From Nitrospira sp. (GTDB lineage Bacteria > Nitrospirota > Nitrospiria > Nitrospirales > Nitrospiraceae), in contig SWDH01000043.1 in assembly GCA_005116945.1 (NCBI GenBank), positions 24,883 through 60,846 on the forward strand: a stretch of DNA of 35,964 nt, given 5' to 3'. A program made the translations under genes and the position numbers. Each line of letters starts with the position of its first letter. Positions within the stretch are counted from its first letter, which is position 1. Under the pieces are notes generated by a model that was given only the letters and a program-made list of their open reading frames with translations, was not told where the DNA came from and ran no database searches. This document shows positions 16,796-25,400 of the stretch, piece by piece.

Positions 16796-17176
16796 ATGAG
16801 CAAAGGGAGAGTGCTGGTCGTGGACGATGAGGCGGACGTGAGAAAAGCCACGCGGCTCATATTAACAAAGGCCGGGTACGATGTAGACGAAGCCGAAGAT
16901 CCGGAATCGGGAGTCGCCCTGGTAAAATCGGGAGCGAACAAGCAGCCATTGAACGCGATTGTGACCGATCTGAATATGCCGAAGATCAACGAGGTCATTG
17001 TGGTCCCGTATTTGCGTTCCCAGTTCCCGTCTTGCCCGATCGTGGTGGTGAGCGGATCGAAAATGATGGATAAATCCGCCAAACTGTTCAAGGACGCCGG
17101 CATAGAATTCCTCGCGAAACCGGTCAATCAAGAGCAATTGCTAGGCGCCCTGAACAAGGCTACCAACAAGGGCTGA
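16796..17176 (+). CDS. Single-domain response regulator
   Basis: 126 residues, receiver only. The acidic pair is in VLVVDDEADVRK, the phospho-acceptor Asp in AIVTDLNMPK, the switch Ser in VVVSGSKMMD and the Lys in FLAKPVNQ. ATG 16796 is preceded by AAGGAGG at good spacing. It lies between the two GAF kinases, divergent from one and convergent with the other, so either could phosphorylate it. The loop after the acceptor lacks the usual MDG (it reads MPKINEV), a mild oddity. Confidence 0.92.
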   Translation: MSKGRVLVVDDEADVRKATRLILTKAGYDVDEAEDPESGVALVKSGANKQPLNAIVTDLNMPKINEVIVVPYLRSQFPSCPIVVVSGSKMMDKSAKLFKDAGIEFLAKPVNQEQLLGALNKATNKG

Positions 17177-17302
17177 TCGAGAGACAAAGTTTAGGCTGAG
17201 GCCAAGGCAGAGCTGAGGAAAGTCAGGTCTTCGATCACCCTTAACCTCTGCCTCAGCTTGTGTCATTCCGTCCTGCGCTTCACGAACGACGCTTCAAAAG
17301 CA

Positions 17303-17499
17303 TTAACCCGCATGATTCACGAGGGTTCGTGACGAAACCGCCGAGACGCCACGCGAGACGGGCGCGCGGAGCCGCGAGGGAGGGAAGCATACTTGAACAG
17401 TATGTTGACCGACTGAGCGGCGAGCCCGCCCGCCGTCAGGCCTGTCGTAGCGGCGTATCGGCGGGTGCAGTAGAAACCTTCGTGAATCATGCGGGTTAA
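17303..17499. repeat. 197-bp element with 20-bp perfect terminal inverted repeats
   Basis: TTAACCCGCATGATTCACGA (17303-17322) is repeated in inverted form at 17480-17499. Both ends are TTAA and are flanked by GCA. The interior is GC-rich with further short inverted repeats (GGGCGCGCGGAGCCGCG, GCGGCGAGCCCGCCCGCC). The right arm contains the TAA stop of the minus-strand kinase gene. To its left (17195-17202 against 17250-17257) is a weaker GCTGAGGC/GCCTCAGC pair between the convergent genes. It codes for nothing recognisable and may be a MITE-like element. Confidence 0.8.
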
Positions 17500-18821
17500 G
17501 CATGCCCGGTCGTGGGGTCGAGGGGCAAGCGGAGATGGAATGTCGTGCCTGCACCGGGCTCGCTTTCCACCCAGATCTTCCCTTTGTGCGCGTCCACCAC
17601 GTCCTTCACGATCTTCGTTCCGAGTCCAGTGCCGCTTTTCTTGGTGCTGACCGCATTGGCTGAGAAGAGCCGGTCTCGAATATCAGGAGACATCCCACGC
17701 CCGGTGTCTGCCACAGCGAGCGCAATATTCCCCGTGTCCCGATCGAGATGTCCCCGCACCGTGATCGAGCCTCCCGGTGGTGTTTCAGGAATGGCATTGT
17801 TGATGAGATTGTACAAGGCGTTGTAGAGCCTCCGCTCATCGGCGTGGAATTCTGGCAGTGATTCAAGACCCTCAGTCCGCAAGGTAATCTGCTTATCCCG
17901 GGCCAGGCCCTGCAGGGTGTGAAACACTTCGAGGACGACCGGCCCGACCGCGCAGAGCGCGAAGTCGGGCGGCGCACTCAACCCTTTGACGCAGTCGGCC
18001 ATTTCTTTGACACGATCATGCAGCCGCCGGATGCCGTTCTGCGCCATGTCACCGGCTTCATCGCAGATGTCCTTGTCTGCCTTCTTCTCGCTCAATTGAG
18101 CAGGGCTCATCCCGCAGAACAGCTCGTTGAGTTCCTCCCGCAGTAGCTCCACCCCTGTCTGCACTGGGGTGAGGAGGTTCTTCATGTCATGACCGATGTC
18201 GCCGAGCAGCGTCATCATTTCAGCTTTCTTGGCGTCATCGAATTGCTTCGCCTGTTGAATCGCCAGCGCGGCAAAAGCGGAAATGATCGTGAGGAGTCCC
18301 AGGTCGTGGTTCGTGAGCGGCCCGGCTCGTTTGTTGAGCGCGTTCAGCACACCGATCGGTTCGCCTCGCCAGCGCCGGAGTGGCACGGTGATCATGTCTC
18401 GCGTGACGAAGCCGGTGGCCTGGTCAATCTGGTGAAGGTGGCTGGAGTCGTGGGCAACCTGGTTCGAAATCCTGGCCTCCCCGGATTGGAAGACGGCGCC
18501 GGAAATACCTTTATCCCAGGGAATGGCCGTTCCACGAGGGACAGGCTTGTCACCGATCGAATACTGAAAGATCAGCGCTTCTTTCTCCGGGTCTGCGAGT
18601 AGAATCGAGCCCGCTTCAGCCCCCACTTCTTCCAGCGCAATATGAAGGGTCGTTTCGACGAGCTCATCGAGATCGATCGACTGAAACAGGGCCTGGCTAA
18701 TGCGTTCGACTGCCTCAAGCTCCGTTTTGTAGTGGAGAAGCTCTAACGCATCAGACTTGCTCAATTGCGCGAAGTCGGTACTCGGCTGGTTTTTCGCATC
18801 AGGGGAGGGTTGCTGCGTCAT
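17496..18821 (-). CDS. GAF-domain sensor histidine kinase (paralogue 2)
   Basis: 441 residues from ATG 18821; an upstream ATG at 18842 lacks a ribosome-binding site. Same architecture as the kinase at 15263-16597: GAF (about 40-195, EAGSILLADPEKEALIF, RDMITVPLRRW), acceptor His211 in IGHDMKNLLTP, N box LYNLINNAIPET, G1 DTGRGMSP, G2 SGTGLGTKIVKDVVDAHKG. Cytosolic. The two kinases probably arose by tandem duplication together with the lone receivers. The C-terminus ends in the terminal inverted repeat of the neighbouring element. Confidence 0.93.
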   Translation of the reverse strand: MTQQPSPDAKNQPSTDFAQLSKSDALELLHYKTELEAVERISQALFQSIDLDELVETTLHIALEEVGAEAGSILLADPEKEALIFQYSIGDKPVPRGTAIPWDKGISGAVFQSGEARISNQVAHDSSHLHQIDQATGFVTRDMITVPLRRWRGEPIGVLNALNKRAGPLTNHDLGLLTIISAFAALAIQQAKQFDDAKKAEMMTLLGDIGHDMKNLLTPVQTGVELLREELNELFCGMSPAQLSEKKADKDICDEAGDMAQNGIRRLHDRVKEMADCVKGLSAPPDFALCAVGPVVLEVFHTLQGLARDKQITLRTEGLESLPEFHADERRLYNALYNLINNAIPETPPGGSITVRGHLDRDTGNIALAVADTGRGMSPDIRDRLFSANAVSTKKSGTGLGTKIVKDVVDAHKGKIWVESEPGAGTTFHLRLPLDPTTGHA

Positions 18822-18859
18822 CACCAATTTCCCTATATTCATGGAAGTGGGGAGGGGAA

Positions 18860-18977
18860 CCAGTCTTGTTTATTTAGTTTGTTTGGAGTCTCTGGGTCAA
18901 GCAACAAAACACACCAGACAGACCGAACAGACCAAATGAACAAGACTGGCTGGCGGACTTTTGTCGCACCCTGCTAG
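18860..18977. repeat. Long imperfect palindrome with element border
   Basis: CCAGTCTTGTT (18860-18870) pairs perfectly with AACAAGACTGG (18939-18949), and the arms continue inward as an imperfect match of about 35 bases (TTTAGTTTGTTTGG against CCGAACAGACCAAAT). CACCCTGCTAG at 18967-18977 is the same border found on other palindromic elements. It sits between the kinase (minus) and hicB (plus) and codes for nothing. Confidence 0.65.
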
Positions 18978-19070
18978 CTTTTCCTGCCGAATCGAGAAGG
19001 GCTGGACATTACCGAGCGGCCGGAATAGTATGTAGGAAAAGGAACCGCCGAGCATTCTTAAAGGACGACG

Positions 19071-19277
19071 ATGAATGAATTGATTTTCATGGTCGAAGAG
19101 GCCCCGGAGGGAGGGTTCGTCGCGCGCGCCCTCGGAGAATCTATTTTTACCGAAGCAGACACGCTTGCGGAGTTGTCTGTCAAGGTTCGTGATGCAGTGC
19201 GTTGTCATTTTGAGGAAGGGAAGGCCCCGAAAATCGTCCGTCTTCACCATGTCCGCGAGGAAGTTATTGGCGTATGA
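19071..19277 (+). CDS. hicB: HicB-family antitoxin (short form)
   Basis: 68 residues with the HicB partial RNase-H-like fold: LIFMVEEAPEGGFVARALG, then ADTLAELSVKVRDAVRCHF. There is no C-terminal DNA-binding domain, as in the short HicB class. It is expected to bind and neutralise HicA. An AAGGA precedes ATG 19071 by six bases. The stop overlaps the hicA start (ATGA), giving the hicB-hicA order. Confidence 0.82.
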   Translation: MNELIFMVEEAPEGGFVARALGESIFTEADTLAELSVKVRDAVRCHFEEGKAPKIVRLHHVREEVIGV

Positions 19278-19515
19278 GGCTTCCCCGTGATTTGTCGGGA
19301 AGCGATCTTGCTCACTCTCTTCGCAAGCTCGGGTATTCTGTAACCGCCAAACCGGTAGCCATGTTTGCCTCACGACGTACGAGCATGGCGAACATCATCT
19401 CACGATTCCGCTACATTCTCCGCTTCGTATTGGTACCCTCTCGGCAATTCTCTACGACGTGAGCACGCACTTCAAAATTAGCCGGGAACAGCTACTCGAA
19501 ACCCTATTTGGCTAA
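19274..19515 (+). pseudogene. hicA: Frameshifted HicA-family mRNA interferase toxin
   Basis: The start MRLPRDLSGSDLAHSLRKLGY is a HicA N-terminus. After SVT, near 19343-19346, the frame shifts: reading one base back gives RQTGSHVCLTTYEHGEHHL and then IPLHSPLRIGTLSAILYDV and EQLLETLFG with a stop at 19515, a complete HicA of about 80 residues. The catalytic His lies in GSHV, after the shift, so the unshifted product (ending 19462) would be inactive. A missing C in ACC(C)GCC explains it. Either the toxin is inactivated or the base was lost in sequencing or assembly. Confidence 0.8.
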
Positions 19516-19555
19516 CGGTGCCGGTTCCGCCCTTTCCCTCCGCCTCTCACCCAGA

Positions 19556-19580
19556 ACTCAGGACTCAGGACTCAGGACTT
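19556..19580. repeat. Heptanucleotide tandem repeat
   Basis: ACTCAGG occurs three times in tandem, with a partial fourth unit, downstream of hicA. Between hicA and 19613 the flanks (TAACGGTGCC at 19513 and CATCCTGCTAG near 19602) resemble the borders of the other palindromic elements. Confidence 0.75.
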
Positions 19581-19644
19581 CCTCAAGTGTCTCGCACAGC
19601 CATCCTGCTAGCGCCTACCTATAGCGGCTTTCCCGGCATGGCGG

Positions 19645-19708
19645 TATCCCCTCGATTGAGGGGGACTCATCTGTGGGGATTGTATGAAAATCGGGCGGGC
19701 CGTATAAA
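19645..19708 (+). promoter_or_regulatory. Palindromic operator candidate and sigma-70-like promoter upstream of the lipoprotein gene
   Basis: TATCCCCTC-GATT-GAGGGGGA (19645-19665) shares the core and spacing of the perfect palindrome at 16684-16705. It is followed 14 bases later by TTGTAT (19680-19685), a 17-base spacer and TATAAA (19703-19708). The operator would sit around -70 to -50, an activator position. The promoter would serve the lipoprotein at 19820 and possibly the surface-protein genes after it. Confidence 0.5.
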
Positions 19709-19819
19709 CTGCGCAGCGTATAAGAAGATGCACAGATTCACGATCGGGAGTGTGGGGTTTTCCTTGTATGGTTACCGGGTACCTGTTCATTGACTACGTC
19801 ACCTGAAAGGCCTGAAGGC

Positions 19820-20329
19820 ATGCGCCTCGCAAGACCGTCCCTGCTTCCGTCCTGTCCATGTCTGGCGCTGTCCATGAGCCTGTTGCTCCTCGCGGGGCTG
19901 GTCGGCTGTGGACCGGCTTCGCCTGATAATGCCTCGATTCTTGGCTCGCCTGCAAGCAAGGGTGAGCCGTCCTTGTCTCAGAAGAACCAGCCGTCACGAA
20001 GCGATCTCTTCGCCTCGGCCACGAGTCACGCGAAGACAAGCCCCGCTCCCCTTGCTTCGGAAAATACGACAAGCTCCGTGCCGGCCCCATCGACAAAGCC
20101 GGCAAACCCAATGGATGCCCTCGTCATACCCAAGTGGATCGCGAAAGACCTTGCCTCGCCGGATGTTGACACCAGGCTCCGGGCCCTGGACATCTGGGTG
20201 CTAACCGCGCCGGCTGGATCGATCGATCCCTTGATCCTGGCATTCGAGAATGATGACGATCGGGTCCGGGCGCGCGCCATGGAATTGATCGAGCAAGACT
20301 GGACCCGTAGTGGTGAAGCGGGGCAATAA
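19820..20329 (+). CDS. Lipoprotein with a small HEAT-like C-terminal region
   Basis: 169 residues. The signal peptide ends in a lipobox LVGC (about residue 30), so it is anchored in the membrane. A Ser/Pro/Thr-rich linker of about 70 residues follows. The last 60 residues (ASPDVDTRLRALDIWVLTAPAG, then FENDDDRVRARAMELIEQDW) look like one or two HEAT/armadillo-type helical hairpins, usually protein-binding. The start is the Met before RLARPSLLPS, 30 bases inside the longest frame. It is the first gene of the plus-strand surface-protein cluster; the next gene starts 71 bases later. Confidence 0.75.
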   Translation: MRLARPSLLPSCPCLALSMSLLLLAGLVGCGPASPDNASILGSPASKGEPSLSQKNQPSRSDLFASATSHAKTSPAPLASENTTSSVPAPSTKPANPMDALVIPKWIAKDLASPDVDTRLRALDIWVLTAPAGSIDPLILAFENDDDRVRARAMELIEQDWTRSGEAGQ

Positions 20330-20400
20330 GGTTGGGGTAGTGGATACAGAAGAGACGTGCTGTGGGGAACAACGTAGTAACATCCGCTAAGGAGGGCGCC

Positions 20401-22221
20401 ATGGGGTATCTGCAAAAGTATCTACAGGGGGTTGGGCTTGTCTCTACTCTGCTGTTCGTCGGAGTGCTGGCGGGCCTGACGGCGCCGCTTCCGTCGGAAG
20501 CCGGAACTCCGACACTCAAACTCAAGGTCGATTCAGGGACCGACACCTCCATTCTTATTACAACATCTTCGACCTGTACTACGACTGAACGGAGCGCGGG
20601 CTTTACGGCCTGCTACGCGATTAACACGAACCTGACTGTTGCCGGTCTCGGCGCTGTGGGGGGGGTTCAGCGGTCGTATAATGTCCGGAATGCCCCCGGC
20701 GCAACGGCGAGACTGAGAGTTGGCGACAACGCTGGCGGCGATAAGTTTTCGTTAATCGGGGTGCAATTTATCCCAGCGGTGACGAACTGGGGTTCCGCTG
20801 CCGCCAACACCAACGAAACACACAAATTGACCATCACCACGTCCCAGACATTTGACTCCGCTGTCAATGTGGCCAATGCCGGGAATTATGTATGGGCCAT
20901 GAGGGCCGGCGGCGAGTTCCGTGCAGGGCCGACTACTAGTAATGCCTGTGCCGGAAACGGAACAGCGACGGGCGCATGCAATAACCTCCAAAATTCGGTG
21001 ACATTTCCGGGGAAGGGAACATTTAGTCCTGCCCTTCAGAGTGTCAATATTTTACGCCCTAGTGGTGCCAATAGCCAGCCGCTGAGCTTGACCGTCGCGG
21101 GCCCCACGGCGGCCATCGTGAGTTTCAATGGTCTCTCGAATACCACCCTGGGTCAGGTGAATCCAACCTATCCCACATTTCTCTGCGATCAAGATGGTAC
21201 TGTTTCCGGGAATATATGCAAACCGGCTTATAACGCAACTATGACGGTCACATTAAAGGGTCCGGACTCATTTGTGTTGGTGAATGGTGACGATGCGGTT
21301 GGAGCACACTGCACCATCGCTGAGGTCAGTGCCACACAAGAACGGCGCATCGCATTCTTAACGAATCTCTTGGGGTTTCTACAATGGTTAGAGGGGCGAT
21401 ACCCCAATCGTCCGCATCTCAGCGCATTTATTGATAGGCTCGAGGCGTTTCTCGCCACGGTCAACAGCCCCGCAACCGACCCTCCGGATTGCGCAGCCGG
21501 AGTGAGGAGTGTCAACATCGAGTTTGCCACCGCGGCGGCGCTCGATCAGATTGCCTTTATGGCGTCCGGGGCCGTGCCAGTGGAGCCCGCGCCCCAAGCG
21601 CCCGAAACTGGCACGATCACGATTACGAAGAATACGAGTGGGCCGGGCGGTGGAGAGACAAGCGATACCTTTACGTTCAATATCAGCGGACCTTCTCCAT
21701 CCACCCAGACGATCCCAATGGGCGGGGCAAATTCTGGGTCCACCGTCGTGACAGTGAATGTAGGGACATACAGCATCACCGAACTCCCGATTGCCGGGTG
21801 GCAGGAAACCAGTGCCTCCTGCGGCGAGGGCGGCGGGGTATCCACAGATGAGGTCGTGGTCGTGGCGGGAGGCAATGTGACGTGCACCTTCAATAACACT
21901 AGTTACTTCATCAGGATCAGCAAGCAACTTAGTTTTTGCGATGGAGCATGCCCCTCGTTAATCTTCAATTTCCATATCGTAGGACCCACGACCACGGATG
22001 CTACGGTCGAGACCAATGGCGAAGGGGTGGGGGATGTCATTGTGCCAGTGGAGGCAGGGACCTACTCCATCGAGGAGTTTAATAACCCAGCCAATTGGCA
22101 TTTTGGCAGCAGCAACTGCAGTGGCGTCGGCGTCGGCGGCAATCCCGCAACAGGTATTTTTGTCCCGCCTCTGGCTAGTAGCGGTGGTGCGGCGTGCCAC
22201 TTCACAAACAATTTTGATTAA
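20401..22221 (+). CDS. Secreted surface protein with two C-terminal prealbumin-like repeats
   Basis: 606 residues from ATG 20401 (TAAGGAGGG upstream). Signal peptide about 1-35, cleavage near PSEAG. Residues 40-370 are Thr/Asn/Gly-rich beta sequence with Cys pairs and no recognised family. From about 402 there are two related domains of about 100 residues: TITITKNTSGPGGGETSDTF, then VNVGTYSITELPIAGWQET and TCTFNN; and IRISKQLSFCDGACPSLIF, then VEAGTYSIEEFNNPANWHF and ACHFTNN. These are prealbumin-like (SpaA/Cna-B-type) beta sandwiches with conserved Cys, used as stalk modules in adhesins. No sortase or PEP-CTERM signal is visible. It lies just upstream of tpsA. Confidence 0.72.
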   Translation: MGYLQKYLQGVGLVSTLLFVGVLAGLTAPLPSEAGTPTLKLKVDSGTDTSILITTSSTCTTTERSAGFTACYAINTNLTVAGLGAVGGVQRSYNVRNAPGATARLRVGDNAGGDKFSLIGVQFIPAVTNWGSAAANTNETHKLTITTSQTFDSAVNVANAGNYVWAMRAGGEFRAGPTTSNACAGNGTATGACNNLQNSVTFPGKGTFSPALQSVNILRPSGANSQPLSLTVAGPTAAIVSFNGLSNTTLGQVNPTYPTFLCDQDGTVSGNICKPAYNATMTVTLKGPDSFVLVNGDDAVGAHCTIAEVSATQERRIAFLTNLLGFLQWLEGRYPNRPHLSAFIDRLEAFLATVNSPATDPPDCAAGVRSVNIEFATAAALDQIAFMASGAVPVEPAPQAPETGTITITKNTSGPGGGETSDTFTFNISGPSPSTQTIPMGGANSGSTVVTVNVGTYSITELPIAGWQETSASCGEGGGVSTDEVVVVAGGNVTCTFNNTSYFIRISKQLSFCDGACPSLIFNFHIVGPTTTDATVETNGEGVGDVIVPVEAGTYSIEEFNNPANWHFGSSNCSGVGVGGNPATGIFVPPLASSGGAACHFTNNFD

Positions 22222-22294
22222 CGAAAGGAAAAAAACCTGGGTATCGAAGAACACTAGTTCGTTGTGATACCTATTAGGTTCACACATCCCACCG

Positions 22295-22380
22295 CGACCC
22301 TTCGATCGATAACGAAGGGTCGTGGCTCGGTCTCACAAAGCTCGAAGGTTGCCATGCAGGGAGCAGCAAATGCTGCTCCC
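22295..22380 (+). promoter_or_regulatory. Two hairpins in the tpsA leader
   Basis: Stem 1: CGACCCTTCG (22295-22304) with CGAAGGGTCG (22313-22322). Stem 2: GGGAGCAGC (22359-22367) with GCTGCTCCC (22372-22380), loop AAAT, ending 14 bases before the tpsA ribosome-binding site. Neither is followed by a T-run, so they look like leader structures or mRNA-processing signals rather than ordinary terminators. Confidence 0.5.
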
Positions 22381-22405
22381 ATCTGTTACGAACGAGAGGA
22401 TGAAG

Positions 22406-25400
22406 ATGGATACGAGCTCTGCACGGTGGCGCCATTCCAATTCAATCGGGCAGGCCTTCCTGTGGACACTCATCCTGACACTGGTTCTGTTCATGCTTGC
22501 GCCGGCTGTCGGGAACACGCAGGTGTCGGGGGTGACGAACATCACCTCAAGCGGTCTTGGCACAGATGTTCAACCGCCTTCCGGTGGGGCGTACAACATT
22601 ACCGGAGGGACCAGACCTGGAGTGAATGGCCTCAACCTCTTTCACAGCTTCGGAGATTTCAGCATAGGCCCAGGGGATATCGCCAACTTCCTCAACAACA
22701 CTGGGCTAGAAACCTCGAACATCATCAGTCGCGTCACAGGCGGGAACATTTCAAGCATTGATGGCACCATTCGAACCACGGACTTCGGCAATGCGAATGT
22801 GTTCCTGGTGAATCCATCCGGCATCGTTTTTGGACCACAAGGCTCGTTTGATGTGGGTGGGTCGGTGAGCATGAGCACCGCCGACTATCTGCGGTTCGAG
22901 GGCACGTCAACACTCTTTGACATGCTCTCCTCTCCGGCGTCGTTGGGGTCTCTCTCGGTCGCGCCCGTGGTAGCCTTCGGATTCGCAGGTCCGGAGCTTC
23001 CAGCTCCCCTTACAGTCCAGGGCAGCATCCTTCAAGTTCCTGAAGGGCAATCGTTGTCGTTGGTGGGTGGTGATATTACCGTGCAAGCCGCTAACCTTCG
23101 CGCGCCTGGCGGCCAACTGAATCTCGTGTCTGTCGCCTCGCCTGGAGAGGTGCTTGTGCCCAGCTTCCAAACCGGATCGTTTGCTGCGATGGGGACGGTG
23201 ACGATCAAGGAAATCGCCTTGCTGGACGTGGGCGGACAGTTTGACGAGTTTGGAACTCCCATCGGCAATGGAAACAGCGGGACCGTGTTGGTGCGCGGCG
23301 GTCAGTTCGTTGTTATGGATGCTTCGGCGATCCGGGCCACTTCAACAGGGGCGGTGGATGGCGAAAATACTGCCGTCGACATTCGCGTCTCGCAGGATGT
23401 CGCACTCTCCACTGGCGCGCAGATCATCGTGGGAACCTCCGGGTCTGGACGGGGAGGCGACGTGGTGATCGAGGCGGGGAACCTACACCTATCGGATCTT
23501 TCAGAGATTCGTACGGAAAAGACCGGGCCTGGCCCGGGTGGGGATCTCTTCCTGAATGTTGGAACGTTACGCCTCCTGGGTGGATCGACTATTTTGAGCA
23601 CTACCAGTGGAGGCGATCTGGATTTTGATGGGGTGCCGGATATCAATGGAGGAGCAGGCGGGAATGTCACGGTCCAAGGGCGACTAGGAATGGGTAGTGT
23701 AGCCGACTCAGTACTGCTTTCAGGCGGCAGTAGAATAGCCAGCGAAGCGCAAAATCTAGGCGAGGGCGGCGGGCGAATCTCCATCACGTCCACATCCTTG
23801 GACTTGGATGAGGCCTCGTTCATCACATCGTCCACCACTGCGGATGGAACCGATCTGGATGGTGATGGGATCGTGGATATCACTGGTCGTGGCGGAGATA
23901 TTGTGGTGGCGGTCCAGGGGCTCAACGTCGTAGGTGGCTCCTCAATGACGAGTAGCACCACGAGTTTTAATGAAGGCGCTGCAGCCGGTGGGACGGTGAC
24001 GGTGCAGGGACTGAAGGGACCTGGAAGCAAGGCTGGCTCTGTGCTGCTCTCTGGTGTTGCCGGTATTGTCTCGGAATCCGCCCTTGGCTTGCCCGGCGAC
24101 CTCACAGTCAATGCCGGGACGCTGACCATCACGGATAGCGCGGTGATCTCTGCAGGCAGTGCATCATCAGCAGGGCCGGCAGGGAATGTGACGGTCAAAG
24201 CCGATTCGGTCGTGATCTCTGCTGATGGACAAATCTTGAGTCGATCCTTCGCACAAAATTCCGGCCAGGTAACGATTACGGCTGATCGGTTGGCCCTGGA
24301 CAACGGTTCGATCGTGACGAATACCTCAAGCGAAATTGGCGGCCGCGGGGGGGACGTGGTGGTGAACGGGGGGATTGTGAGTCTGATGAACGGCGCCAGC
24401 ATCAACAGCCAAAGCGGAAGCGAAGACGTCCCCTTCAGCACTGGTCGGGCCGGCGACATTGCGATGAACGTCGGTACACTCACCTTGACCGACGGCAGCA
24501 GCATCAGCAGTGCCAGTATTGGGACGCCCGTTACCAACCCGGATGATGGTACGATTCGGGCGCCGGGCACGGCGGGAAATGTGGTCATCACGGCCACAGG
24601 CAGCTTCACGAGTGACGGGAGCACTGTGGCCACGTCGGCAGTAGCGAACCGTGGTGGAGACGTGTCCATCACCGCGCACAGCGTGCAACTTTCCAATGGC
24701 ACCTTAATTACGGCGAACAGCAATGCGCCGCTGGTGGTGAAGGAGACCGTGCTGATCGATGGTCTACCTGTCGAGCAAGTGGTCGGGGATGGTAATGCCG
24801 GCAACATCACGGTTCGCAGCGGCTCGACTTTTGTCATGCAAAACAGCTCAATGACCACGGAAGCTACCCAGGCCAGCGGCGGGCAAATAACCATTATCAC
24901 TCCGGAGATGGTCCGGGTGGTCAATGGCCAAGTCAGTACGTCGGTGGCCGGCAGCGCAAACGACACTGCCGGCGGCAATATCACGATTGACCCACAGTTC
25001 GTAGTCTTGCAGGGCGCACAGATTGTTGCCAAGGCCTTTGCGGGAACGGGTGGGGCGATCGATATTATTGCAACATCTGCCTTTATCAGGGATCCTGCCA
25101 GTATCGTTGACGCATCGTCCACACTCGGTATCAGCGGAACCATCAATATCCAGTCGCCGCTGCAGAACATCGGTGGAGAGCTGGCGCCGTTGTCCGACGA
25201 ATTCTCCAGCGCGGCCGCTCTGCTCGCGCAACAATGCGCCGCTCGGGCCGCAGACGGCAAGTTCAGCACCTTTGTGGTCGCAGCCCGCGAAGGTGTGCCG
25301 GTGGAGCCTGGCGGATTCTTAGCCAGTCCATTGTTGACGTCCGAGTTGTTGGGATCACGCCTTCCTGTACGGGATTCATACAGACCGATCGCAGCAGTCA

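Noticed and set aside
19518-19793. 91-codon frame after hicA
   Set aside because: It runs through the ACTCAGG repeats and the promoter/operator region and has no homology features.
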